In this document: positions 21,476-30,705 of the stretch, piece after piece
Layout: each line of letters starts with the position of its first letter
Position numbering within the stretch: the first letter of the stretch is position 1
Origin: Blattamonas nauphoetae
Taxonomy: Eukaryota > Preaxostyla > Oxymonadida
Length of the DNA: 64,000 bases
Assembly (NCBI GenBank): GCA_033064195.1
Contig: JARBJD010000026.1
Span: 248,001 to 312,000, forward strand
Direction: 5' to 3'
Made by a program: the position numbers and the translations under genes
Notes under the pieces: model-generated
What the model was told of the DNA's origin: nothing
What the model saw: the letters and a program-made list of their open reading frames with translations, nothing else
The model's database searches: none

Positions 21476-22424
21476 CTTTAGATGACTCTTGACATAAAAC
21501 GGACTCTGTCGCACAAATCACTCATTTCACTCGATGTGCAGATGACATCACATGCTGACCCTTCAATGCTTCCCACTCACTCTGCGTTGATATTTTGGTG
21601 TGCTCCTTTCTCCTTTCTCATTCTCGTCTTTGACCATTTCTTTTCGTATCGTTCTCTCCTCAACCATTTTCAGGGATTCTGACCTTGGTGTCTTCGTTTC
21701 TGCCTCCATTTCATCCTCTTTTTTTTCCAGGTGTTTCTGGATCTTCATTCTCACTTGTGGCATCATGCTCATTATCTTTATTGATTGGGATCGATCTCGA
21801 TTGTCACGTTGATTCTGGGCGAAACTGGAATGATTCTACAAAAATAGAGAAACAAGAAAAGGATAAATGAAGTGGAGAAATGAGTTTTAGTTCGACATTC
21901 ATGAAAAGTGTCTTTGTTGAGGAAGACGGGTCATTCTACCTGGACGAGATGACAGAACAAAGAGGACACATGATTGTGTCTTGTATTGACAGATTGGAAG
22001 CGTCTGTGGCGCTTGACAGACGATGGCAGAGTGCAGTTGGAAGAGTGACTGGAGGGCGATGAAGGGAGGACAAAGAAGTCGAGAAGAGATGATGTCTGTG
22101 GACGATACTTGACGAGAGTGCACTGGAGTGGTGGGGGCTGAATGTGGTGGATGGAGGAGAGGATCATCGATGTGGGTGAGTGATGGAATGAACTGATTGA
22201 GGGGTGCTTCTGGAAGGGTTTGAGACTTCTGTTGATGTGAAACGGCAGGCTCTGTTGGAGGTGAATGGAAAGGTCGATCGGAGGAGTGTAGGTGGAAGCG
22301 AGACCAAGAATGGGCATAGACCTGAAGGAGAAACGAGCAGAATGGGATGGCGAAGAGAGACAGATTGCGAGAGGACCGAGACGGGCAAGTTGAGGAGAGT
22401 ATCGGAGCGAGGAGAGAGTGAGAG
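21476..22424. other. Stretch without a supportable gene
   Basis: Open stretches exist on both strands but none carries family motifs. The minus-strand side next to 22425 may hold the decayed continuation of the RHBH fragment (Ser/Pro-rich). I see no RNA gene or repeat. Confidence 0.4.
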
Positions 22425-23740
22425 CTACGAAGACGACGAAGACGAGTTGCGTTTGAGTTGGAGCGAGCCGAACGAGCACCCGCTCACAACCATCCCACGA
22501 CGATCAATGAAGAAAGGAACTCCCTCCCAAACACAAACGCCTCCCGAAAACACACCACTCGCTCCATCCCCAACACAACGGCACGTCGACAGGCGAACTC
22601 CATCCAGCAACACTACCCCCTTTCCCCTCCTTCCCACAATCAAGAACCCACTCCCTCCAACCACCCTCCCTCCCTCTTGTTCCTTCCCATTCCATCTCAG
22701 CGTGCATCCTTCGAAACACGACTCGCGAAGATCAACGCGACACGACGACAAAGAGCGTCCGTTCTGTTCCATCTCAACCAAAACACATCCCCCTCCCAAC
22801 TCCCTCCTTCCTTGCTCATCCAAACGAACTGCCGTTGAACATTCACTGAAGCGACAGTTCGTCACAACTATCTCTCCTCCTACTGTCACCACTCGAATCA
22901 CACTTCCCAACGATGTTCCTGAACAGCCTGTGAATCGAGTCTGGCCAATCTCAATCTTTCCTTTCGTCTTCCCAACCACCACTCCTCCACTCGCAAACGA
23001 CACTCCATCAAACTCGCAAGACGAGAGTGCCAATCGCCCTTCTTCGCTCATCGACACAACACTCCCCTTCCCTCCAAATCTCATCGACGACATCTTCAGT
23101 TCTTCTGCGTTCATCTCTCCGTCTTTCGAGACTCTGATGAAAGCATGTTTGATTGTTTCGGAGCTGCTCACTTCGCATCTCTTCAGCGACACCACTCCTC
23201 CCTCTCCCACTCTCAACACACTCCCAATCCTCTCGCTCGGTGATGTCACAATGAATGTCAGATGGACAAACGAGAGAGTGTTCTTCTGCACTGACACCAT
23301 TCCTTGTTCATTCACGTTTCCGAGTTGAACTGTTTCGTCTGATTCTGTCAACGTGCAGTGGATCTTTCGTCCTTCTCCTCCTTCCACAATCACACGACGC
23401 CCTTCCTGAGTCTTCCCAACGTTTGTTTGTTTCCCGATTCTGCACCAATCTGCAATCTCCACCGTCCAGACTTCATTCACATTCGCATCTATTCTTCCGA
23501 TCCGATGAACGTCTTCGTGGCTGTGTCGAGGAAGGTGAAGGAGTCGGTGTGTTGGTTCTTTCCGAACACAATCCTCGCAATCCATTTCTCGTTCGACGAC
23601 AAAGACGACAGAAATGACGATGGGATTGACAGAGTGATGTGTGTTTCGTTCCATGAGTCAGCTGACGAGAACGAGAGAGGAATCACAACTGGATCAGTGT
23701 TCGATCTCGATCACTCTGCAGTGATCTGATTCAGCCGAGC
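22425..23740 (-). pseudogene. RHBH-family gene fragment
   Basis: The minus frame of 22425-23330 shows regular beta-helix coils: GSVLRVGEGGVVSLKRCEVS, GSVVSMSEEGRLALSSCEF, GSVIRVVTVGGEIVVTNCRF, GVCVWEGVPFFIDRRGM. Upstream, family-like Ig-module sequence (FSSADSWNETHITLSIPSS, IARIVFGKNQHTDSFTFLD) lies in a different frame near 23490-23690, so at least one frame break is present. The coding sequence stops after a Ser run at 22425 without a transmembrane tail. The upstream end abuts the inverted repeats that border the mobile-element-like segment. Confidence 0.55.
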
Positions 23741-23753
23741 TACGAAGAGTGAG

Positions 23754-25664
23754 ATCAATCTCTGAAGTGAGTCGAACACAACAATGGGTTAGATCTCTGA
23801 ATTTTAATTTGCATTTTAATTTGAACACAACAATGACTCAAGAAGAGCAGTTTGGTGAAATCTTTAAGGCGAGATTGCAGGAGCTTCGCAATTTGGCTGT
23901 CCAGGTGTTTACAAGCGGGCTTTCACCCAACTCCGAAGACGCTCAAAAATTTCAACAGATGGCGTTGCCACCCTACCTCTATCCCATTGCCGGTGCAATT
24001 TTCCATCTTTTACGACTATTTCTGGCGACAATTGATTGTGACTTCGGACTGGATAGCCAGGACTGGGAGGGACCGATCGGAGGTGCCCTGGTCCCAAATG
24101 TAGTCCAGCAGCGAATTTTGACCCCTCAACCGTTTCGTCAAAGGCAGAGTGATGATGTACATACGCCGAATATCGATAATGACGGATCGATGACACCCTG
24201 GATCTTCCGGACAACACCGCCTCCAGAACAAGTCGTCTTCCAGCCTGCACCACTTCAACCGCAGATGGGCATCGCTCCAACTCAAGCTGGACTTGGAGCA
24301 GACCTCGAATATATGCAAGCCAGGGTAGAAGATGTTGCAAGGGAGCTCCCGATCTTCAACTGGGTTGCTCAGGCTCTTGCGACTCTGAAGGAGGTCCTGA
24401 AATTGGCCGAAGGGCTTCAGCTGAATATGGATATCCTTAGCAAATATGTTACAGAACATACACGGGATAGAGATGGTTTATTGGTAGGCCTTAAACATGA
24501 GGCCTTCCACGCGGTCAGGTTAAGTATTGGCCTGTTCATAGCTGTCCGACAAGGCATGCCCTCTGTGCAAGCATTGGCGTTGATGGGGCTGAAAGCAGCG
24601 GAGCTGGTACAACAGGTGGAACTGGCTCGCAAGGTCAATCTCGGTCTTGTCGAGCCGTCAATTGGGGAGGATGAGCTGGAACAGGAGAACGTTCGACGGC
24701 AGGAAGAGCTCCTCCAACAGGAGATGGAGCAAACGATTCGGGCAAGGGAGACTGCAGAGGCAGTCAGAGATGGACCACAATTTCGGTCTTTTTCAATGGT
24801 GAATATGTTTTTCAGACAGGAGGATGAAGGGCGGAGCCAGCAGTAATACACAGGAAAGCAGATCAAACACCTCAATTGCTTCTTAAGTTGGCGTCATCGC
24901 CCCAACGATCACATCACAAACCACATCAGACTATCACCAGTCACACATCATAACACAACCATCATCTTTTGGCATCAACGCCACAACATCATCTCAACAG
25001 TCAATGCTGGGATGCACTTCACAACATACTGCCCTCTGGCCTCCGAATGGCATCAACGCCGTGGATGGCAGAGGAGGAAGGTGCGGCCCTCGTTGGAGAG
25101 GGATATTGGCCGATGCAATTCAGAATGCCCGTGTTGTAGTAGATATCAGGGGAGAGAGATAGAAAAGAGGAGTCATCGGACATCTCTAGGATGTCGTCAA
25201 CCACAATAGACACAACAAAGTCAAACCTCATATCACAAACCACAATTTATGGCATCAACGCCACATCTACCATTCAAAACAAGTGGTTGGATACATTTCA
25301 TATCATCCTGCCCTCTGACCTTCAAAGGCATCAACGCCGCAGATGGCAGAGGAGAATGTCGCTTCCCTCGTCATAGAGGGATAATGGTCAACGCAATTGG
25401 TACAGAGTATATTGAAGGAGATATCAGGGAATGGAGTTCAGTCTCCATCTTCATTCATTGCGAAAGGCTGTGTCAGCCTCATCATACAAAGTTTTGCTAT
25501 GAGTCGACGATGTTGGAGGAACATGGGTCAGCAGGGTTCTTCTCGATCACCCTCCGCCAACTGAAAGGACAGTTTTTCCGACATTTCACAACATTGCGTC
25601 CTCTCGCCTCCGATTGGCATCGACGTCACAGGTGGCAGAGGAGGATGACAGGAAAGGAACTAGT
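23754..25664 (+). mobile_element. Mobile-element-like segment carrying a 337-aa gene and GGCATCAACGCC repeats
   Basis: It separates two RHBH fragments that face in opposite directions. The left border motif (GAAGTGAGTCGAACACAACA, 23763-23782) recurs inverted near 26780-26800. After the gene, 24850-25660 is rich in a degenerate repeat with TGGCATCAACGCC and GATGGCAGAGGAGGA blocks (three units near 25050, 25330 and 25610). Base and codon use look different from the neighbours. I cannot assign a class; no polymerase, integrase or transposase is visible. It looks whole over the gene itself. Borders are approximate. Confidence 0.4.
23833..24846 (+). CDS. Unknown 337-aa helical protein of the element-like segment
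   Basis: ATG 23833 follows a repeated leader (GAACACAACAATG occurs twice, 50 bp apart) and the frame is open to TAA 24844. I do not recognise the family. The protein has a helical N-terminus (EEQFGEIFKARLQELRNLA) and a hydrophobic stretch (IAGAIFHLLRLFLATIDCDF). A Pro/Gln-rich middle comes next, then amphipathic helices (ALATLKEVLKLAEGLQLNMD). It ends in a Glu/Gln-rich coiled coil (EELLQQEMEQTIRARETAEA). Codon use differs from the RHBH and HEAT genes around it. A structural or nucleic-acid-packaging protein of a mobile element is possible, but this is a guess from composition. Confidence 0.5.
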   Translation: MTQEEQFGEIFKARLQELRNLAVQVFTSGLSPNSEDAQKFQQMALPPYLYPIAGAIFHLLRLFLATIDCDFGLDSQDWEGPIGGALVPNVVQQRILTPQPFRQRQSDDVHTPNIDNDGSMTPWIFRTTPPPEQVVFQPAPLQPQMGIAPTQAGLGADLEYMQARVEDVARELPIFNWVAQALATLKEVLKLAEGLQLNMDILSKYVTEHTRDRDGLLVGLKHEAFHAVRLSIGLFIAVRQGMPSVQALALMGLKAAELVQQVELARKVNLGLVEPSIGEDELEQENVRRQEELLQQEMEQTIRARETAEAVRDGPQFRSFSMVNMFFRQEDEGRSQQ

Positions 25665-26556
25665 GACAGGTGAAACTAACGATGTTTCGCTGTCAGTTGG
25701 TTCGTCAGTGAAGCACATTGTTTCGATGAAGTTCAGAGTTTTAGACGATGCGTGGATGGGGTCAGCATTGCTGTATCCTTGGTCAGATGCTGAACTGTCG
25801 TATGGAGTGGAATACAATGCGACTGAGTTCTCTCAAACAGTCTCGTCGACGACAGCCACTCACTTCTCCGAAGCCAATCTCGAAAAGATCATGGCAGAAC
25901 CGCCTCGTCTGACCACTCCGAATCCGTTTGTTGAATATTCGGATCAGGACAAGAAAGGAGTTGTGTCGCTGTCTGGGATTGGTCTCTCTGAGGAGTACAC
26001 AGTGAGGATGACTCAGTCGAAAGGATTGTCTGGGACTGAGACGATGAGTGTGTCATTCGATTCGTCTGGGAATGGAAGAATCAATGGAGTTCTTTATGGC
26101 ACAGCTGGAGTTGGTGAACTTGGACTGAAATATGTCACGATTTATGAAGTGAGTGGGATGATGAATTCTTCATCGAAACCAGTTCATTTTGAGTCTGACC
26201 TTGTGTTTGAAACGATTGCTGAACTATCGCGTCTAACCAAGGTGAATCAACCCACTGATGGATTTGTTGGACATCGCATGGTTACTGGAGAGTATTCTGT
26301 GTCACTGGAGAATATGGCAGACGATGACATCATCGACGGGAACGGACTGGAGACTATCCTTCGTGGATGCAGCATGATCCTCGGAATATGGAGTGCCGAT
26401 ATTGGTTTCGGCGTAGAGCAAAGTTGCTCTTGGACTTTCGGGTTTATTTTGACGGAGACGAAGAGGGCAGTGCACGATCCAGTTGGAGAACAGGAAAACG
26501 GCGAAGAGTCCATCCTCATCAACGAGGTGATGACTCCCAAGACTCACTCTTCGTAG
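25665..26556 (+). pseudogene. RHBH-family fragment (Ig-like modules), inverted relative to its neighbours
   Basis: Plus-strand sequence from about 25665 reads as Ig-like modules of the RHBH family: LPVSVG-type strands, ELSYGVEYNATEF, GIGLSEEYTVRMTQSKGLSG, VGELGLKYVTIYEV, HRMVTGEYSVSLENM. It ends at a TAG after KTHSS. No beta-helix, signal peptide or membrane helix is attached. The open frame continues upstream into the repeats of the element-like segment, which is probably chance read-through. The RHBH genes on both sides are on the minus strand, so this piece was inverted or came from another copy. Confidence 0.5.
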
Positions 26557-26840
26557 CTCGGCTGAATCAGATCACTGCAGAGTGATCGAAGATTTAGCAG
26601 AGCGAAGAAGAGTGACCACCCTCCCACCCGACAAGGAATGGTTTCAGTTGATGTGGAGTGTCTTCGCTCTGCCCTTTGGTTTTTGGTTTTGTTATTCTTT
26701 TCGACGTGATTAGACCTTGATTCGGCATGTACTCTTCTCCCTTTTCTATATGAGTCTCCCAAGGGTCTAACCCATTGTTGTGTTCGACTCACTTCAGAGA
26801 TTGATCTCACTCTTCTTCGCTCTGCTAAATCTTCGATGAT
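26543..26840. repeat. Cluster of inverted repeats at a rearrangement junction
   Basis: Three pairs are visible. A 30-bp repeat with AAGATTTAGCAGAGCGAAGA at about 26588-26617 is inverted at 26806-26835. A 42-bp repeat with GTGATCTGATTCAGCCGAGC is at 23716-23755 and inverted at 26548-26590. A 43-bp repeat with GTGAGTCGAACACAACAATG is at 23754-23796 and inverted at 26768-26810. The stretch 26618-26767 has no gene. Together they mark the edges of the inverted 3-kb block. Confidence 0.6.
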
Positions 26841-29800
26841 TGTGAAGATGCGGCTGATGACAAATCAGTCACTTCGAGTGTCAGACCACACGGAATCAGT
26901 TTCGATCCAACAATCAGAACTGAGAATGAGTTTTTGTTCTTCGAGAGTGCGGTTCTGCACTTCCCTCTGTCAAGTGATGGAACAAAATGAGGCGATCTCA
27001 GCTCACTTCCATTCAGAACAACTGAACATTCTGACGTTGATGAGATCCAATGATCTTCCGAGGTGTCTGACGACGAGGGGAGAATCGTGATGTTTCCTGA
27101 TTGGCACATCACATCTTGTTGAGCTGATGGGAATGATGATAATCGCGCTCCATTGCTCAGAATCTGTGTTGAGACCAGCGACAGATTGCTCGACTCCATC
27201 CAAATCTCTCCCATCCCAATCGACGAGAACTCACACGACGTCAACAAACAGTTGCTGTCGTGCAGTTTGATCAGTCCTGTCTCCCACGAACACAGCCCTT
27301 CCTCCAGATCAGATGAGGGCGGAACACCAGAAACATGGACAGATTCCATCTCCAACATTCCACCCTCCACATCAAACAGAACGAACGACAGAGTTGCGAT
27401 TTAGACATCAATGTTCACTTTCCCCAAAAAGAGTGCTCCAGCGACAGAGACGAGGCCAGCGGAGTCGCCGAGAGAGGCTGTGGATGGAATAACGAGCGTG
27501 GGAGGAACAGCCTGGTTCTCAATCTTCACAACACTCCCTTTTCGGCTCTCGACTGACGACAACAGCGACAGCGATCGGGCAACCCGCAGCGACGTGGCGA
27601 GGGGGGAGTATTGGGCGATCGTCTTCCACGCCACATCCACCGACGAGCAAGGACGGGCTGAATCGCCACAGAACTTCGCATTCGTGTGAGCTGATTCACC
27701 AACATCCAGAACGAGCGGTTCTGGTTGAGCAAGTGTTGTGAGCACGAGACTGTTTGTGTCGATTGTGATCGATTGATCGGAGGAGAGTGTGACAGAAGCG
27801 AGAGTGTAGGATGTGTCGAACTGGAGTGTGTCTGTCCATCCCAACGCCAGCTCCTCCGACTCTCCTCGTTTCGAAGAGCTGAACGTCACTGCGATTGTTG
27901 GAGTGAATCCATCCAGCTTAACCAAATATGTCTCCCCCTCTGGCAGATCCTTTCCTTCCAACACCAACTTGAATGTTGTGTGTGCTGTTGTCAGGAAAGA
28001 GAATGGAACTCCTGTGAGTTGTGGTGCGTCAGGAGTGTGAAATGTCTGAGAGTCGTGCAAGACGGTCAATGTTGTGCTTTTCAGGCTTTTCACTTTGTAT
28101 GTCGTTCCTGATGCCAATTGGCCAACACCATTCAAAGGAACTGTCACTGTTCCTGTTGTTTCTGTTGTCGAGTCGGTGAATGCGACGGGTTTGATTGTGA
28201 TTGGTGTCTCAGATGTGTCTGATTCTTCAAACACGACAAGTGTGTATTCTCCTCCCAGAATCATGTTCACTGCCAGACTCAGCGTCACCTGATTCTCATC
28301 CGATGGATCTTTCTTTGCAGTGATTCCTGTCAGTGTTGGTCCTTTCGGTGTGGTGAACGACATCGTTTTGAGAGTCTTGTCGGCGTTGTGAGTGTGATGC
28401 CACCAATTCCACTCCGGTTCATTGTAAGATTCTCCGAGTTCGAAGGCGTTGCTTGCGGAATCAGGTTGTGTGAGTTCGACGTTGTTGAGAGAGTATTCTG
28501 TGTTGAAGTCGAGTGATTCTTCTTCTGTTGGATGATTCAGAAAGATTCCCTTGAGGTGGGATTTGGAGAAGTCAAATTGAAGCTTTTTCAGGACGATCAC
28601 AGCGTCAGATTCGTGTTGAACTTTGAAGTCAAAACGTTTGGGTGTTCCAGTGAACACTCCCTCCATTCTCAATCCAAACTTGAAGACGCCATCTTCGATC
28701 GTCAATTCTGGTTCGACAACAATTTTGGTGATTGTTGGGCCGATCGCGTCGACAAACAACTCCGCAGCGTTCTTTCGACCACATTTTGGATTCATAGATG
28801 TCGAGAAGCAGTGAGCTGTTTGGAGAATGCCAGCGTGTGATACAACCACATCATTCACATGGTATTCCTCATTTGTTGCTTTGCACTCATTCTCAAAGAA
28901 GAGAACGTCCGTCAGGATCCATTCACACACACTCTGTGATCGAGTGTCCAGCGACATCGCTCCAGTGTTGAGACCGGTGTTCATAGAAAACGACGAATTG
29001 TCCACCCTCAGACTCGCAGTAGAGTAGTGGTAGAACGAATCAAGCTGTTCAGGAAAGCCCATGTCCGTGGTAAATGAACACACCAATTGACTGTCTGCCA
29101 CTGTCACTGTTTGGTAATTTTGGATAAACGCACTCCCTCCATACATCGAGGCTGTGCATCCACTCAACTCCACCCCGAACAGCAACATCGTCTGATCGGA
29201 TTGGTCGTTGAATTGGGCATACAGCCCTCCCCCCGACGACGTGGTCGCTCTGCAGTTGTAAAAGGAAGAGGTGTGGATGGTGACAGTCGCTTGGACTTCG
29301 GAGAGCTGGATCGCTCCTCCAAACTGATCAGTGAGGTCTTGGAAGAAGCATTGGTTGATCCAAATCTCGTTCCCCTTCACAGACTCGGCGGCGAAGGAGA
29401 TTTGGGGAGCTTCCTCCTCACCTTCGTATGTTTGGATCGCTTCGGGGTCGGATGGGGGGTTGGGTGGAGTGACGGGATCAAGGTCTTCGATGGACGAGGA
29501 GTGGCAGGACGAGAAGGACGAGTTCGAAAGGAGGGCGTGGCCAGCCCAGTTCAGGTTCATCCCGCTTGTTCCCGAAAGGTGGTTTGTGCTCTGCGACACA
29601 CTGCAGCCAATCCCTCGCTGCGTCACCACCATCCCCAACCCACGCGAAGCCACTTTCTCACTCGTCGTGTTCCAGATCCTGCTTGAGTACAGACTCACCT
29701 CAAATCCACATGTGGGCGTGTGCAGTGCGTTTCCCTTTCGTCCAAAGTCAAAAAGAGGGCCTGTTCCCAATCCCAGGTGAGCAGATGAGGTCGACAGGCC

Positions 29801-30478
29801 ATGGCCAACGATCGAGTGTTCGAACAATCCTGCTTCCTCACAACAATCACTATTGTCTCCGTGCTGGGACGTGGGATCAGCTGGGAGGGCGATGAGGCCA
29901 ACCAGAGGCAGGAGGACGTTCGAGTCTTGTGCGTTCTTCTGACTGCTCGAAACAACTGTGAGCCACGATTTCATCAGAGAGGTGTCGTCCACAATCACAA
30001 ATGGTGACATCGAAGCCATTGTGATCACTTCGCAATTCGATATTGTCGTCGACGAAGCGCGAATGGTCGCGATGCTTGTTTCCTTCTGGTCAACCTCCAA
30101 TATCATTTCTCGAATGCGAACAGTGCTGTTCAGAATATCCAGAATCGCTTCTGGTATTTTCCCGTGTCTTGTTTCAGTGTTCTGCTTCTGGTTTAAAGAC
30201 GATTTCGATGACGGTTTTGGTTCGAAGGCCAATATCGACTGACATCCACTAAAATCCACTGTTTCGGAGTGGACAGCACAGTTCCGACCGAAATAGGTTC
30301 CTTCCGCGAGAATTATGTCGATTCCATGTTCGTTGTTTTGAGTCGAATTCCAGTTTCTTTTCGATTGAAGAAGGCTCGACAGATCGCGTGAAATAGGAAA
30401 TTCTGCAGCGGGATCTCGGAGCAAGAATTCAGTCGAGATCACAGTCTGCACAAGGACATGCAGTATGAACAGGTTCAT
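26841..30478 (-). pseudogene. RHBH surface-protein gene with one in-frame stop and lost membrane end
   Basis: ATG 30478 starts a signal peptide (MNLFILHVLVQTVISTEF). About 1,025 codons stay open: a beta-helix (GLGTGPLFDFGRKGNALHT, QFGGAIQLSEVQATVTIHTS), Ig-like modules (GVFTGTPKRFDFKVQHES, NMILGGEYTLVVFEE, GKDLPEGETYLVKLDG) and the CG/PC motif CGDSARPCSSVDVAW. A TAA after KVNIDV (at about 27404) interrupts a coil that goes on in the same frame (ATLSFVLFDVEGGMLEMES) to IPCGLTLEVTDLSSAASS near 26840. There the sequence is cut by the inverted-repeat cluster. The transmembrane segment and tail seen at 19.7 kb are absent. A truncated secreted product is possible. Confidence 0.65.
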
Positions 30479-30536
30479 TTTGACTCGAATGACGTAGATC
30501 ACACCCTTTCTTCCGAAAGTGGATGTGCAATAACAA

Positions 30537-30667
30537 AGTCGATCATTTGACATGATTTGCGATGAAAATAATGTAGTTTGATGTTTTTGTCGTTCCCCTG
30601 GCAGTGGTGAGGTGATGCCAGAGCGGACAAACCCGACACACAAGCAGTGTTGTCCAAATAAATCAAA
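30537..30667 (-). promoter_or_regulatory. Conserved 3' flank of HEAT genes (copy after gene B)
   Basis: About 120 bp after the stop carries a block (plus strand CCCCTGGCAGTGGTGAGG, then GATGCCAGAGCGGACAAAC). It recurs after genes C, D, E, F and partly J. On the transcript strand CTGGCA and TGCCAG can pair around a 12-nt loop, though copies C and E carry a mismatch. Likely 3' UTR or 3'-end-processing sequence, or simply duplicated flank. Confidence 0.5.
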
Positions 30668-30705
30668 AAAAGTGGGAAACAGCAGGCAGTTCTTGGCGGT
30701 TTCTA

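Noticed and set aside
22204-23328. Plus-strand 374-codon frame opposite the RHBH fragment
   Set aside because: It is Pro/Ser/Thr-rich with no motif and is the complement of clear beta-helix coils.
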